Part shown: positions 23,729 through 36,635 of the stretch, in pieces
Layout: each line of letters opens with the position of its first letter
Position numbering within the stretch: the first letter of the stretch is position 1
NCBI GenBank assembly: GCA_006176705.1
Contig: QRFJ01000054.1
Location: 2,342,945-2,406,944 of the forward strand
Direction: 5' to 3'
DNA from: Cocos nucifera
Taxonomy: Eukaryota > Streptophyta > Magnoliopsida > Arecales > Arecaceae
Length of the DNA stretch: 64,000 bases
The notes under the pieces: model-generated
Databases searched by the model: none
What the model was told of the DNA's origin: nothing
The model's input: only the letters and a program-made list of their open reading frames with translations
Translations under genes and position numbers: made by a program

Positions 23729-25301
23729 TGAATAGGTTGTCTTAGTACGTGCTGATCTAAAATATTGATCATAAAATTTTAAATTAAATTTAAAAAAATT
23801 TTATAATATAATTAAAAATATTTTAATCTAATTTTAATTTTTATAAATATATTATATTTGATCTAGAAAGATTTATGATTGATTATTATTGAAACTATTT
23901 TAATTATATGAATATATTTAGATTAGATCTAAAGTAGATTCATGTTTATGTTACTTGTATATTGATTATGAATCAAACATGCAACTTGATTGATAGAACC
24001 ATATTGTAAAAATATTTTACAAAAATAAAAACTATTTTCGAAAAGCCAAACCCCAACCCTCAACCCAAAATTTAATTAAGAATTAAGAAGTTATTTGATT
24101 AGGTTCTAGGATTATAAATTAAAGATCCTATGACACGAATCATAACACATTGGGTTAATGAGTTATTAGAGATTAGGTCCATTAATTGGGTTAGACCTAG
24201 GGTTAGATTAAAGAATGGACTTAATTAGAGAATTGACTAAATCTAATCAATTATTGTCTTAGATTAGGTTAAGGATTCTCTAGATCAATTGCAATAGTTG
24301 TAGTTGGTTAAGTCCATATCTTTAACAAGACCCAAGATGGACTTGATTCTTGGCTACGCGGTCTAGCATGAACTGTTAGATTGATCTAATTGAAACTAAT
24401 TAAATCAATTGGTGTCTAAGATAAACCAGACCAATGATTTTTAATTGGAAGCTGGCTTACCTGACCATTTCTGATGGTGTCTAAGGCAAGCCTGGTAGAT
24501 CCTTCCACTGATCGAACTTACCTGATCTCTTGATGAGATTATGTTTTAATCAGATCACTTAACTATTCGAGCTGATCCATATCAGCTAGGTAAATCAGTT
24601 TGACTAATTTAGGTATTCCTAGACTAGCCTATTAATGGTCTCCCTTAAGCTGACTTGGTGAAGTTAGTAGGAGGATCATGACAAACTGGTTAATCTGACC
24701 TACTCGCTTCTATAAATTAAATTTTCTAAAATTATTAGATCCCTAAAATGAAATAGTTATATGATAACTGGATCATAGCCTTTCATTAAAGTGGATGATA
24801 ATGGATCCATCAGTTGGATAATCATTGGAGGCTCAAAAGCCTGATGCTTATCGATTGATGGAATTATCATTCATTATATAATCTCTTGGATACATTTTTC
24901 TAAATGGTGGTCAGGTGGGCCAACCAAAGTTGGACCTTATCATTCATTGGTTGGATGGGCCAAGTATGGTCATGTTAAGGTTGGACCTAACTGGACCCTT
25001 TTCTGAGAAGGTCAAAGCCAACTAATCAAGGCCTGGGAAAAAATTTAATTATTAAAAATTATTTGAAAAAATAATTGATTATGAACCTACCCTTAGATGT
25101 ATATGGGTGGGCCAACCAAAGTTAGGCTCATGTACAGTCTATGTGGATTCTAGTATCCACTAAGAAATTAGGATAATTTCTCGAATTGGAGATAGAGGCT
25201 ATCAATTCGAATAAAATAGTGAAATAAATCTTTTGATTAAAGTTCAAATCTTTAGATTTAATAAATCAATTACTAATTAAATTTTAATTTTTTTTGCAGA
25301 C

Positions 25302-26110
25302 ATGGCTACTTTTCTATCGCTCCGATCATTATTACAATGATAAGTTAGTGGGATCCAACTTCGGTAGCTGGTATCAAAAGTTAAAGATTATCCTAGAGTA
25401 TGAACGGATCTTATATGTGCTGACAGATCCTGCACCTGAGGAGCTAGCTGTCAATGCACGTGGAATAGTCAGAGACACTTATCAGAAGTGGCTTAATGAC
25501 TAAACCATGGTACGCTGCATTATGCTGACTGTGATGAGCGATGAGTTTAGTCGCAGGTTTGAGACAGCTCAGGCAAATGAAATGCTCCAAGTATTGGAGG
25601 ATTCTTTTAGCACATCTGATGACGTTGAGAGGCACAAGACTAGTTATGCCATCTTCAATGCTAGAATGCGGGATGGAGCCTCTATCACTGATCATGTACT
25701 ATATATAATCGAGCTTATAAAGTGCTTGAGCAAACTCAACTTTTCCTTGTATGAACAACTTGGAAAAGATGCAATACTTAACTGGCTGCGAAAGTACTAT
25801 CTCCTATTCCTTACTCATTACAGAATGACAAAGTCTGAAGTAAACTACCATGGCTTACTGGGATTACTTCAGAACTTTGAGAAGGATCACCAGCTCCATA
25901 AAGAGTCAGTGAACTTAGTGGGAGGTTCGTCTTTTGGTTCTCAATCCTTTAGAAAAGAGAAGAAGAACAAGAAGAAGAAAATAAAGAAGATGCAAGTTCA
26001 GACTGGAACATCAGTGCAGGGTCAAATCAGGAAGATCAAGATCGATAAGAGTCAAGCTGAATACTTTTTTTGTAAGAAGTGGAGGCACTGAAAGAGAAAT
26101 TGTCCTTAGT
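25302..26110 (+). pseudogene. D gag
   Basis: It starts MATFLSLRSLL, as in C. A frameshift near 25336 separates this from the frame containing NDKLVGSNFGSWYQKLK. A TAA at 25501-25503 follows YQKWLND, and the next 194 codons (25507-26091) cover the rest of the copia gag domain and a Lys-rich segment. The zinc knuckle is damaged: the first Cys is Tyr (AEYFFCKK), and a TGA replaces the Trp after WRH. The gene is close to C's gag in sequence. Confidence 0.9.
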
Positions 26111-26733
26111 ACATTGCCACCCTGGATCCGAACAGGCAGAGAAAGAAGCAAGCTATTGCTGGGCAAGGTATTTATATGATAACTCCTTGCAATTTCTCTA
26201 TTTATAATATTACGGACTGGGTATTGGATACCAGTAGCCCTTACCATATTTGTAATTCATTATAGGGATTGTAGGTCAGTAGAAGATTCGAGCAAGGTGA
26301 GAGATTCCTAAATGTTGGAGGTGGAAGATCAGTTCTAGTTCTAGCTTTAGAAATTTTGAAACTTATATTTGAATCTCATACCGTTGTTCTTAGTGATTGT
26401 CATTTCTGTTCTAATTTTTTTTAAATATTATTTTTGTAGGTCTTTTGACCAAGAACAATTATGAAATTTTAATAAAAAAATAAGTTTGTAATATTATTGT
26501 GAATGGTGTTACTGCTTTCTATGGATAATTGAATAATAGTGCATATATGTTATCACAATCTGTTAATGTAGTCTATTCTACTGACAAGCATCCTAGATTA
26601 GATAGTGTATTAGATAACTACTTATGATACTTTAGACTAGGTTCTATAAATAAGAACAGGATAAATAGATTGACTCAAGAGAGAATCCTCGAAGTCAATG
26701 ATTGTGAATCACTTTCAACCTGTGAGTCCTATC
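26111..26733 (+). pseudogene. D protease and integrase N-terminal region
   Basis: The protease start WVLDTSSPYHICNS lies at about 26218-26260, with Gly of the D-T/S-G motif replaced by Ser. The middle is badly broken. The GAG-pre-integrase region (RLGSINKNRINRLTQ, ending in CESYL) is readable at about 26630-26733, where element E interrupts it. It resumes at 38930. The CTATC at 26729-26733 is E's target duplication. Confidence 0.85.
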
Positions 26734-29014
26734 TGAAGGAAAATTCTAATTTTTCGGATCAGGTTCGTTCAGATATGATCGGATCAAGAGATATATTTCA
26801 AAATTTTATTTTCTTTGATCTAGATCAGATCTGAGATATTTTAGATCTGATTCTTATTATTTTAATAATTAAAATAAAATTAGATAAATTAAATTAAATT
26901 TAATTTACCTTGAAGTGGGTAATCCTATTATCCGAGATGATCCTGTGAGCAGCGGAAGGTTCTGGATCTAGCCACGCAAGTGCCTAACCTCTATCGATAT
27001 CCACTCGGACTGGATCTAAAGATCCTCTTCTTCACTATCACATCTCCAAAATTAGATCTGGATCTGATCTAGAGGATCTTCAAAACTTCTTTTGAATATC
27101 AGCAGTTATCCTTTGCAGCAGCGCAGCCTTCTAGCTTTCAGTCGTCTTTCTCTCGTCTGGATTGCACCAACCAAGATCCAAAACACTTTTGAACATGGAG
27201 AGGAGAGGGAGAAGGTGGGTTTGGCATGGAGGAAAAGGAGAGAGGCAGTCTTGGGGTGTGGGATTTCAATTCCTTTTCAATCATTATTTGAGTTGGGCGT
27301 AGGGTCTTATTTATAACTATCTATGATCCAACCCCTCTTCTTTCCAACCAATCATAACTCTTTGTGAAATCAGATCTAAATCTGATTGGTGGAAATAGAG
27401 TCCCCTGGATTCCTCCTTAGAGGGTGCCTAAGACCAGTCAAAGTTGGTTCTTAGGAGAACTCTAATCGGAATCCAAAAAGAAGATGGAGTCCCTATCCAA
27501 CAGGGACTCCTAGGCGCCTCCAACTTGGGCACATGCCAAGGGTGGCGTGCGCCCTCCTCCTTGCCAGGTTCTAGCAGGAGGACAGGCCCCACTAGCTCTC
27601 CAATAGGTGCATGACACGTGGACAGAAGTCAAAGTATCAATGGTCAACGTTTGACTAGTCAAAGGTCAACTTTTGACCAAAGTCAAAGGATGAGAAATGG
27701 CAGGTGACCAAAAATGGCAGGTAATATCTTACAAAATAAGACAACCTTTTCTGACTTGGACAAGCTCCAGTCAGACCAAAGTGAAGGCCTCTGATCGAGC
27801 ACAAACTCCTTTGGCTCAGTCAGGACAACTATTTATGATAGTAAAAGAAGAACGTTAGGTTCAATCGAGTGCTAGCACGATTTTTTTGAACCTAATTGAA
27901 TCTCATTCAGATCAATTGAACTAGATCAGTTCAATTGATGATCACCAGAATTCAAACCCTTATTTGTGTGACCCAGTTAGGTTCAGTTCTATATGGTAAT
28001 GGGATATGTCATGATCTCTATCATCGACATCATCGAAACTCCTTTCGATGGATCAGAAACTCTTCTGATTCGAACAGCTAGAATGATCGATCATCTAAAT
28101 CATTCTAATTGCTCCCAAAATCCACCAGTGACACCTAGCAGTATATGGTGGCAACCCATCAGAGCTGAATGCGAACCTCTTGGTGCAGCTACCTGTGTGA
28201 TTAAGTTCTTCTATCTTGAGCCCCGATCAGATTAGGGTTAAGGTGAACTCGTCAAACCCTAGTCTCTGTCATATGATGTAATCATTCGATTCAAGTCCAA
28301 TGTGAAAACCTAAATAGAAACTCTTTCTATTATTTCACTCTGCCATGGCCATGGACTTCTGGACTTGATTCTCATGATCATCATAGGGCTGCTCCTCTAC
28401 CACCGAGGTAGATAGATTCCATCTTGATGCTATCCAGTTCCTACAATGAACATGCTATAGCCAACATACACCTCAGAATTTCGAATGGCTAGGAGACCGA
28501 GTAATGGTGTAGTCAAACTATAACACCCTCAAGGTGAACTGTCGATGCATCTCAGGTCAAAGAACCAGACACACTACTGCAGCATCGAGTCAGTCATTGA
28601 CGAGAAGGTAGACTCCCTAATGACTACTCGAGATGGTCACGCTCAGTGCCCTCGTTCTCTAACGAGTATCTATACTCTCGCTCTGGTGTCTCCACACCAT
28701 AGACTCAAGACTCATCTACTAAAGAGAAGCGATTGTACACCAACCTTCTAGGATCAATCACCATCCTCGTGATGATCCTATGGTCGGAAGCATTTTATGA
28801 GTTAATAATGATTATTCATGTCTTAAATTTTCAACTCTTGAAAATATGAATTATCATTACCATTAACTCAAAGGATGTATCACAGACACTAAATACACAT
28901 ATGTGATAGAAAATAATCCCATTTTATTGATTATAGTCAAAATTATAATTTTGCCCCTAGAAGTGTATTACAAGTGTCAGCCAATTCTGGCTTCTAGGGC
29001 ACATATATCTAACA
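26734..29014 (-). repeat. E 3' LTR (2.28 kb)
   Basis: On the minus strand it starts TGTTAGATATATGTGCCC (29014) and ends TTTTCCTTCA (26734). It is nearly identical to 36636-38924. The short open frames inside it are not coding. A region near 27640-27700 carries alternating GGTCAACGTTTGAC and TCAAAGG repeats. Confidence 0.92.
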
Positions 29015-29030
29015 ATCTTCCACTTATCCT
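29015..29030 (-). other. E polypurine tract
   Basis: The minus strand reads AGGATAAGTGGAAGAT immediately before the LTR start, a purine-rich primer tract like that of D (44262-44276). Confidence 0.8.
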
Positions 29031-29042
29031 AAAGCCAATTGG

Positions 29043-30983
29043 CTACAAGTCTAAGTCCCATCTTCTCAAGGTGGGCTTCGATCTTCTGCTGGCCAACGGC
29101 TTTGTAAGTGGGTCTGCCACATTATCTGTGGAGTTGACTCTCTTGACCTCAACGTAATCCTTCTCGAGGTAATCGCGGATGAGGTGGTATCGCCGCTCAA
29201 TGTGCTTGGATTTCTGATGAGACCTCGGCTCCTTAGCAAGGGCTATGGCGCCATTATTGTCGCAGTACAGAGGAATGGCATCTGATGGCATTACTCCAAT
29301 TTCTACAGCAAACTTTCTTATACCAGAATGCTTCCTTCGCAGCCTCTGATGCAGCGATATATTCTGCTTCCATGGTGGAATCTGCTATCACAGTTTGCTT
29401 GAAACTCTTTCAGCTGACAGCACCACCATTGCACACAAACAGACTCCCAGATGTCGACTTTCGATCATCTATATCGGACATGAAATCCGAGTCTGTGTAT
29501 CCCTGGACTTGGAGTTCTCCGTTACCAAAGACCAACATCATATCCTTAGTTCTTCTCAAGTACTTAAGGATACATTTCACAGAAGTCCAGTGTTCTTCAC
29601 CTGGATTTGACTGATATCTGCTTGTGACACTCACAGCATGGGCTATATCAGGTCGTGTACATAGCATGGCATACATGAGGCTCCCTATTGCAGAAGCATA
29701 AGGGATCTTGCTCATGCGTTCTATTTCCTCAGGTGTGCTAGGGCACATCTTCTTGGAAAGATGAATACCATGTCTGAAGGATATTAATCCCCTCTTAGAG
29801 TTTTCCATACTAAACCTCTTTAGTACTTTCTCTATGTACATCTTCTGTGAAAGTCCTAGCATCCTATTCGGTCTATCCCTATAGACCTTAATTCCTAGAA
29901 TAAAGGATGCTTCACCTAGGTCTTTCATGGAGAATTTCTTGGACAACCATATTTTAACTGTTGTCATCATGGGAATATCATTCCCAATAAGGAGGATGTC
30001 ATCCACGTACAATACGAGAAAGACAACAGCGCTCCCACTGACCTTTTTGAAAATACATGGTTCCTCTTCATTTTTGATGAAATCAAATATTTTGATCACA
30101 TCATTGAAATGAGTGTTCCAGCTCCGAGATGCTTGCTTAAGTCCATATATGGACCTTTGCAGCTTGCAAACCTTGTGATCAGTATCACTGGATGTGAAAC
30201 CTAGCGGCTGTTCCATATAGATATCTTCCTCAAGATATCCATTTAAGAATGCCGTTTTTACATCCATTTGCCATATTTCATAATCAAAATAGGCTGCAAC
30301 GGCAAGCAATGTGCGGATGGATTTTAGCATAGCCACTGGAGAAAAGGTATCCTGATAGTCAATGCCTTCGCGTTGACTATAACCTTTTGCCACTAGTCTA
30401 GCCTTGAATGTCTCCACATTTTCCATCTACACCAATCTTTCTCTTGAAGATCCATTTACACCCAATAGGTACTATACCTTCTGGTGGATCTACCAAGGTC
30501 CAGACTTGGTTTGAGTGCATCGAGTCAATTTCTGACTGCATTGCCTCTAGCCATTTCTCGGAGTCGATATCTGATATCGCCTCGTTGTAGATTTTGGGAT
30601 CATCACCATGAGCACCATTACCTACGAGGAACATTTTCTCTACTTTCTCTGAAATAATACCTAAGTATCTTTCAGGGGATGGAAAACTCTTTTCGATCTA
30701 CGAGGTGGAGGAGGTAGTGTTCTTATTGGCTCAACCTGATTTGGTTTCAATTGGTCCTTAGCTCGTTGTACTTATGAGACTTTCTCATCAAGCTTAATCT
30801 GCTTTCCAATGCCACTATCTTGAATAAACTATTTTTCAAGAAAGATGGCATGTCGACTCACAATCACATTGTGATCTTCTGGAATGTAGAAATAGTATCC
30901 TAATGACTCTTTAGGATATCCTATGAATCAAGCTCTAACAGACCTAAACTCTAACTTGTCCGCTTGTTGTCTTTTGACATGAG
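29043..30983 (-). pseudogene. E polyprotein: reverse transcriptase and RNase H
   Basis: About 30983-30640 is the integrase-RT linker with several stops. Frame 30634-30398 holds the RT start (SEKWLEAMQSEIDSM, VWTLVDPPEG). A frameshift near 30420 leads to a 338-codon frame (30426-29410). This holds FKARLVAKGYSQREGIDY, DVKTAFLNGYLEEDIYMEQP, the intact active site LYVDDILLI, and the RNase H start GYTDSDFMSD. A stop replaces the Trp at the SxKSFK site (about 29407). A 1-base insertion near 29315 shifts the last frame (29291-29043), which has LYCDNNGAIALAKEP and SKHIERRYHLIRDY. Most catalytic residues are preserved, with few lesions. Confidence 0.92.
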
Positions 30984-32767
30984 TGATGCGTGCTAATTTA
31001 TAGCTATGGCAAGTGCACCAGTCGATCAAGTAATAAAGTGAATGAGTAGAGTATCGTCCCTAGAGGATTGAAAAATAAGTACTGAAAAGCTCTTTCCTAT
31101 GCTTTATTTAGAAGATCGATTTATGAGAATAAGAAATTAAAGAACAAAACAAAATAAATAAATAATTAATTTTTTTTTTAAAAAAAAATAGAGAGAGTGT
31201 AAATTATTAGGGTTTTAAACTCAAGAGCAATGGATTACTAAGGCAATCGGTTCACCAACTCAGTCAATACAATATTCAGATTTTTAGATTAATTTTATTT
31301 CATGTGACGGTGGAGTCTCCTAATTTATTCACTACCCTTTGGTCCAGGCATAGCAAAACTATTAATATTTATTAATTATCCTTTGGTCCAGGTGTAATTT
31401 AAATAAATATTAATGCATTAGGTTTTGTGAAATCCTCTAATTAAAATACGCTGCATCCAAAGCGCACTAAAATTTTCGCATGCATATGAATTCTAATTTG
31501 ATTCATAATACAAGGTATATAATCAAGAAGCATTAACATAGATGTACTTGGTCCATAACATCTATGTTCATCAGATCAATTAGAAGATGGCCAGTAATCT
31601 AAAAGCATTAAGATCAGATTTATATACTCCTCATGAATAAAATTTAAAAATAAATCATACTGAATATTGCATCAAAAGAGTGGCTACACCTTAGCCTTAG
31701 TAAAAGAAAATTTAGTTCATGATAATAAGTTCAAAAATAATAAATAAAATAAAAAACATAGAGAAATTAGACTGTTTGATTGCTGAAATTGATTGTCTGC
31801 TGCTCTTGATGTGGAGAACTTAGCGAAGATGAAGAGGCTCCTTAATCGATGTCTTGATCGTTGAAAGAAATCAAAACCCCTTTTTGATTTTCTTACAAAT
31901 CACTCTTCTCTTTCTACCTCTCTCCTCTCTCTTTCTCTCTCTCTTTTTTTCTCCCTCTCTCTCTTTCTCCTCGTCTTTCTCTCTCTCTATCTCTTTCTGA
32001 TTATTTTTTTCACGACAACACTAGAATTTTTTATAGATAAAGAGTTTAATTTTCTCCCAAAATCTATCAAAAATTAGGTGTAAGACTCCCAAAGCAACTC
32101 AAACTAAGATCTGGGTAATTCTGACCGTTGGATGTTCATCAAACGGTCCAAAAACCACTCAAAAATCTTTTAAAATAACCCAGATCAAGTCAGATTTAAT
32201 GCCAGCCGTTGGATCAATCTTTAGATTTAATCTAGGCCATCCGATCGCATAGAAAGAAGCCTTCTGATCTTTAGTTTAACGTCGAAAAGAATCTCAGCTG
32301 TTGGATCTCGATCGGGAGCTACGGATGCCATCCATCAGTGCCTTCGTTTCGACCGTCTGATCGAGTTTCAGTGAAAATTGCCCGTTGGATCAGCAAAAAT
32401 TTTCAAATTATCCTCCATAGACCATGCGCGAGCCCGGTGTTGCATGGACCGCCGCGTTCTTTAGCTAATCAGAGCGCTTTTTCTGATGTAAAATAGCCGA
32501 AATACCCTCCGATTAGTCCACCATGCGCCGCGAAAAATGCTGACGTCAGCGTTGCATCGGCAGTTTTTTTTTTTTTGAAATTCAATTCTGGACTCGTTTG
32601 AAGTCCGTTTTGTCTGAAATTTATTTCATCTGAATCAGAAAAATAAGATCTTCACATTGGTGGCCTTCTTTCCTATACAAAATTAAAAAAAATATTAATT
32701 TTTTAAAAAATAAATTAATTTATTTTATAATTTAATACTTTTATTAGTATATTTTTACCACTTATCA
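30984..32767 (-). mobile_element. Solo LTR of an Athila/Tat-like gypsy element, nested in E
   Basis: On the minus strand it starts TGATAAGTGGTAAAAAT (32767) and ends AGCACGCATCA (30984), TG to CA. The flanks are ATGAG (30979-30983) and ATGAT (32768-32772), a target duplication with one mismatch. E's reading frame rejoins across it. Its start resembles that of element F (TGATAAGTACCATAAAT), and its end resembles gypsy LTRs that precede a TTTTTGGCGCC-type primer site. It has no internal region, so it arose by LTR-LTR recombination. Confidence 0.85.
31905..32010. repeat. CT-rich microsatellite in solo LTR
   Basis: A roughly 100-base pyrimidine tract dominated by CTCTCT and TTTCTC runs, inside the solo LTR. 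In element sense it is a GA-rich run. Such tracts are common near LTR promoters. Confidence 0.85.
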
Positions 32768-32772
32768 ATGAT

Positions 32773-33990
32773 CCGGACAATCCTAAATTCTGAGATGACT
32801 CAGACTTGATTTCTTACCATGCCATATCTCATACGGTATGGTAGGAACGGTCTTAGAGGGAACCCTATTCAGTAGATAAATGGAAGTTAATAATGAATGT
32901 CCCCAAAGAAAATCAGGGAGGTCTGTGAAGCTCATCATGGATCGGACCATATCCAATAGAGTTCGATTTCTCCGTTCTAAAATTTCGTTGAGTTGAGGCA
33001 TTTCTGATGGAGTCCATTGAGAGACTATGCCATTATCCTTGAGATAGTCTAGAAATTTTTGGCTAAGGTATTCACCTCCTCGATCTGATCGAAGAACCTT
33101 AATGGATTTTTCAGTTTGTTTTTCTACTTCATGTCTGAATTCTTTGAACTTTTCAAAAGCTTCAGACTTGTATCTCATAAGATATACATACCCATGCCTA
33201 AATAAATCATCGGTAAAGATAATAAAGTAGATAAAATTATCTTTAGTCGATACATCAAATGGGCCGCACACATCAGTATGTACTAGGGCAAGGAGATCTG
33301 TGGCCCTCTCCCCATGTCCAACAAAAGGAAGTTTAGTCATTTTGCCTTGAAGACAAGATTCACAAGTTGGATATGACTCGAAAGTCAATGGACTCAATAG
33401 CCCATTTTTCTCCAATTTGTTGATCCTATCTTCTGCTATATGACCTAATCTTAGGTGCCATAGATATCTATCGTTTGGACTATCCCTAGGTCGTTTGGCA
33501 TTCACGTTTTGCTCGATAGTTAGAATAGGTACATCAATATGTAGCTGATAAAGATCGTTAATAAGAAAACCATTTGCAATTTTATTTCTTTCATAAAGAA
33601 TGTTACAATGGTCCTTAAAGAAGGTAATCACATAGCCTTCTAGTGCTAAGCATGAAACAGAAATCAAATTCCTGCTAGCTGCAGGCACATAATAACAGTC
33701 TTTCAAAACTAAGTCTAAACCAGATGGTAATCGAAGAGGGTATGTTCCCACGGCCACTGTAGCAACTCTTGCTCCATTACCGATGCGTAGGATCATGTCT
33801 CCATCCCTCAACCTCCTGCTATCCTCAAGACCCTGCATGGAAGTGCACAGATGAGCACTAGAACCAGAGTCAAGCACCCAACTGGATGCAGAAGAAATCG
33901 TAAGGTTAGACTCAATAACGAGCATACCTCCAGAAGGACCTTCCTTCTTGTTCTTCAGGGTGGCCAGGTAAGTAGGGCAGTTCCGCTTCC
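32773..33990 (-). pseudogene. E polyprotein: protease and integrase
   Basis: A 380-codon uninterrupted minus-strand frame (33925-32783). It has the protease site WVLDSGSSAHLC intact and protease/linker sequence with YYVPAASRNLISV. The integrase zinc region follows (LWHLRLGH, CESCLQGKMTKLPF). The core has VHTDVCGPF, LRSDRGGEYL and ILERRNRTLLD, giving a D, D, E triad. The frame continues to SSLSHLRI, where a stop and then the solo LTR break it. This is the best-preserved enzyme frame in the window. Confidence 0.93.
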
Positions 33991-34760
33991 AATGGCCGTC
34001 GCTGTTGCAATGGAAACACTTTCCTTTGAGCGGCTTTCATCTTCGGCTCTGTCTTCTTCTTCTTTGCTCCTTCCACCTTCTGCTTTTTCACAGACTTTTT
34101 TTTCTTTCCATAAGACTTTCTTTTGGAAGAAGTCCATTCCATAGCAAGAACTGAGCCTTTAGAACCTTTCATAGAAAGCTCAGCGGTGACCAGCATATTC
34201 ATTAATTCGGCCAAGAAATTTTGAAGTTTATGCATGTGGTAATTCATGATGAATTGCCCATATGCATCAGTCAAGGATTGCAGAATAATATCGTTCTGCA
34301 GATCCAAGTCTAACTTCACACCGAGCTTCTCAAGCTCTTCCATGTCCTTGATCATTGTCAGACAGTGATCTTGGACTGACTGCCCATCACGCATCTTAGC
34401 CTTAAAAAGTTGTTTCGTGACTTGATACTTGGCTGCGCGACTCTGTTCACCAAACATCTCCTACAGGTGAGCCAACATTTGGCGAGCAGTCCCGATATCT
34501 TCATGTTGGCGCTGGAGCTCATCAGACATCGAGCCCAACATGTAATATCTGGCCTTATTATCTTCGTCTATCCATTTTTTCAGAGACGCTCTCTGTTCAG
34601 TGGATGGACGGGCTGGTAAGGTGGGAGGGTCCTGGTCCAATACATGGGTTAACTTCTCAAAACCCAAAATAATTTTGTAGTTCCTAAGCCAATCTTTATA
34701 ATTGGGTCCGGTCAGTCTATGTGTGTCCAGGATACGTGCCAATGGGTTGGACGCAGACAT
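33991..34760 (-). pseudogene. E gag
   Basis: It starts MSASNPLARILDTHRLTG at 34760. One TAG at 34460-34458 splits it after QMLAHL. The second part (34457-33912) holds the rest of the copia gag domain and a Lys-rich tail. A 1-base insertion near 34025 puts the zinc knuckle (CFHCNSDGHWKRNC, complete in the next frame) out of phase with gag but in phase with the protease frame. All four zinc ligands are present. It differs clearly from the gag of C and D. Confidence 0.92.
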
Positions 34761-36620
34761 TTTTCCTGTAGAGAGTCAAAGATTCTAGTTAGATACTGTA
34801 ATTATGACTTGACCAATTTATTTAGAAATTTTATTTTTAAACAAATTAGCTTTCCACTATTTTCTCGGATCCCTACACTCCCTCTGTAGAGATGCAAAAA
34901 TCTCCACGATTAATGATTTCTAGTGGGTGGTGCGGTCTCACCAACTGACTCATCACCTCACCTAACAGTTATTGGTGATGGGTTAGCCAATGAGTGAACA
35001 ACTCTTGTTCAATGATTCTCTAATCATGGTGCACCCAAACTTGGTCTCTAATTCATGAATCTCACCGTATCCGAAATATTGATCCACTCCTTAGTTAAGT
35101 CAGACCCACCATTTGCATAGACTGGATTCCTAATTGAGTCTCTCACCGTATCCAGAATATTGAGCCCAACTCATCCTCCAGCCCATAGCATCCAATGCCT
35201 AATAGACATGGTTGCATCTTTCCGGTGCAACTGAGCCACTGTATCCAGTCCGAGAACAATCAACCCTGGAAAAGGCCCGCACATCTACAATGGTGGAAGA
35301 CCTCAGACTTAATCTTTTCTTAGGAAGAATTGATTCAGGTCTCATTAAACTAGACTTGTCATAGTCATAACAATTATGACTAACCTAGTGGCATGGGTTA
35401 GCTCGGATTATTGACCACCTCAGATCAGAACTGTGTCAACAGATATGGCCAGGTAAGTGAGACCGGTGGAAGGAATATGCCATTAACTCGTACAAGAACG
35501 CATTCAGGTCGAGTAGCTTCCAATTAAAAATCAGTCGGTCGTATGTGCCAAACTTACCTTAGACACCAAATTGTTGAGTCAGAACCAATTGGGTTAGCCT
35601 ACAATCCAGACTCTAACCTCTGAGCCTAATTAGGTCTTGCTTGATCGTGACTCGATCTTGACCCAGACTTAATCCTATTAGGCTGGTCAATTTAAGCATT
35701 GTTGATCCCATCTAACCAACTCTTGATTCGGTTTGATCAACCGCTTAGACCTAATTGAGCTACCCAAGCCCGAACCCAGTATTATGAATATGTCTTAGAT
35801 CTAAAATTCTTCAATTTTAGACCTAATTAATATTTCCATAATCTTAATTTTTAATTAAGTAGGGTTCATAAATAAAATATGCACAATAAATCCTAGGGTT
35901 TCAGGATCTAGGGTTTTGCAGAAAGTAAGTTTTGGATTTCTGATTAAGGACGAACACGCAGCACCCCTACACATCATAAGAACACCCCATCGAATGGAAG
36001 AAGAGGGCCTTTAAACCCTTCTTCGTTCTTATGACCGGACGGCCAAGAGGAATGCCTTAATCAGGAACATGCAATACTACAAAACAGTTTTAGATCTATA
36101 TCATATATCTCATATACAAATTAGATCTAATCATGGCATATTTTGCATACATCTCATGTATCGAATCATGCATATTTTCAGATCTAAATTATCTCATAAT
36201 AATCTAAAAAATTAGATTTAAATTGATCTAATCAAAATAAATTCTAATCTAGATAATTATGTAGAACTATTCTACAACTAGTCTAGACATGCATCAATCA
36301 TATCTCATATGATATTTAAAAATTAAATAATTTTTATTTGCTATTTTTTAGATGTTATTATAACATTATAATATCAAAAAATAGTAAATAAATAGATCTA
36401 AAATATGATTTAATCAAATTAAATCAAAAACATGCAAGACTATTCTATAGAACTATTCTATTTTAGAACTAGTCATGCATATTTTCTAATCTTAGATCCA
36501 AATTATTTAATTTTAATTTTTTCTGATTTTAGATCTGATCACATCTCATGTGACATCTAAAATCATTTATTTTTTAATTAAAATAAATTTAAAATCAGAT
36601 CTAAATACTTTTAGAACCTT
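34761..36620 (-). other. E leader (untranslated region)
   Basis: 1.86 kb without a reading frame between gag and the primer site. The stretch 35445-35585 shares blocks with the C leader (GGCCAGGTAAG, ATATGCCATTAACTC, AATTAAAAATCA, TTAGACACCA). Several short repeats (CCGTATCC, CTCACCGTATCC) occur at 35060-35240. Confidence 0.7.
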
Positions 36621-36633
36621 GGCTCTGATACCA
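36621..36633 (-). other. E primer-binding site (tRNA-iMet)
   Basis: The minus strand reads TGGTATCAGAGCC, a perfect complement to the 3' end of plant initiator methionine tRNA, two bases after the LTR end. Confidence 0.92.
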
Positions 36634-36635
36634 GT

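Larger units (their letters stand above)
23403..25301 (+). other. D leader (untranslated region)
   Basis: 1.9 kb without a reading frame. The 5' part holds a tandem duplication (about 23505-23600 and 23675-23765) of a GAACTGCCATAA... segment, each copy containing a hairpin. The 3' part (24380-24560) carries blocks shared with the leaders of C and E, including TTTTTAATTGGAAGC and TGGTGTCTAAG. Confidence 0.7.

Noticed and set aside
25294..26091. Host gene with homology to gag
   Set aside because: It sits in order between leader and protease of element D, with a frameshift, a stop and a broken zinc knuckle.
31905..32010. Polypyrimidine tract as a splice or regulatory signal of a host gene
   Set aside because: It is a CT microsatellite within a solo LTR and no host exon lies near.
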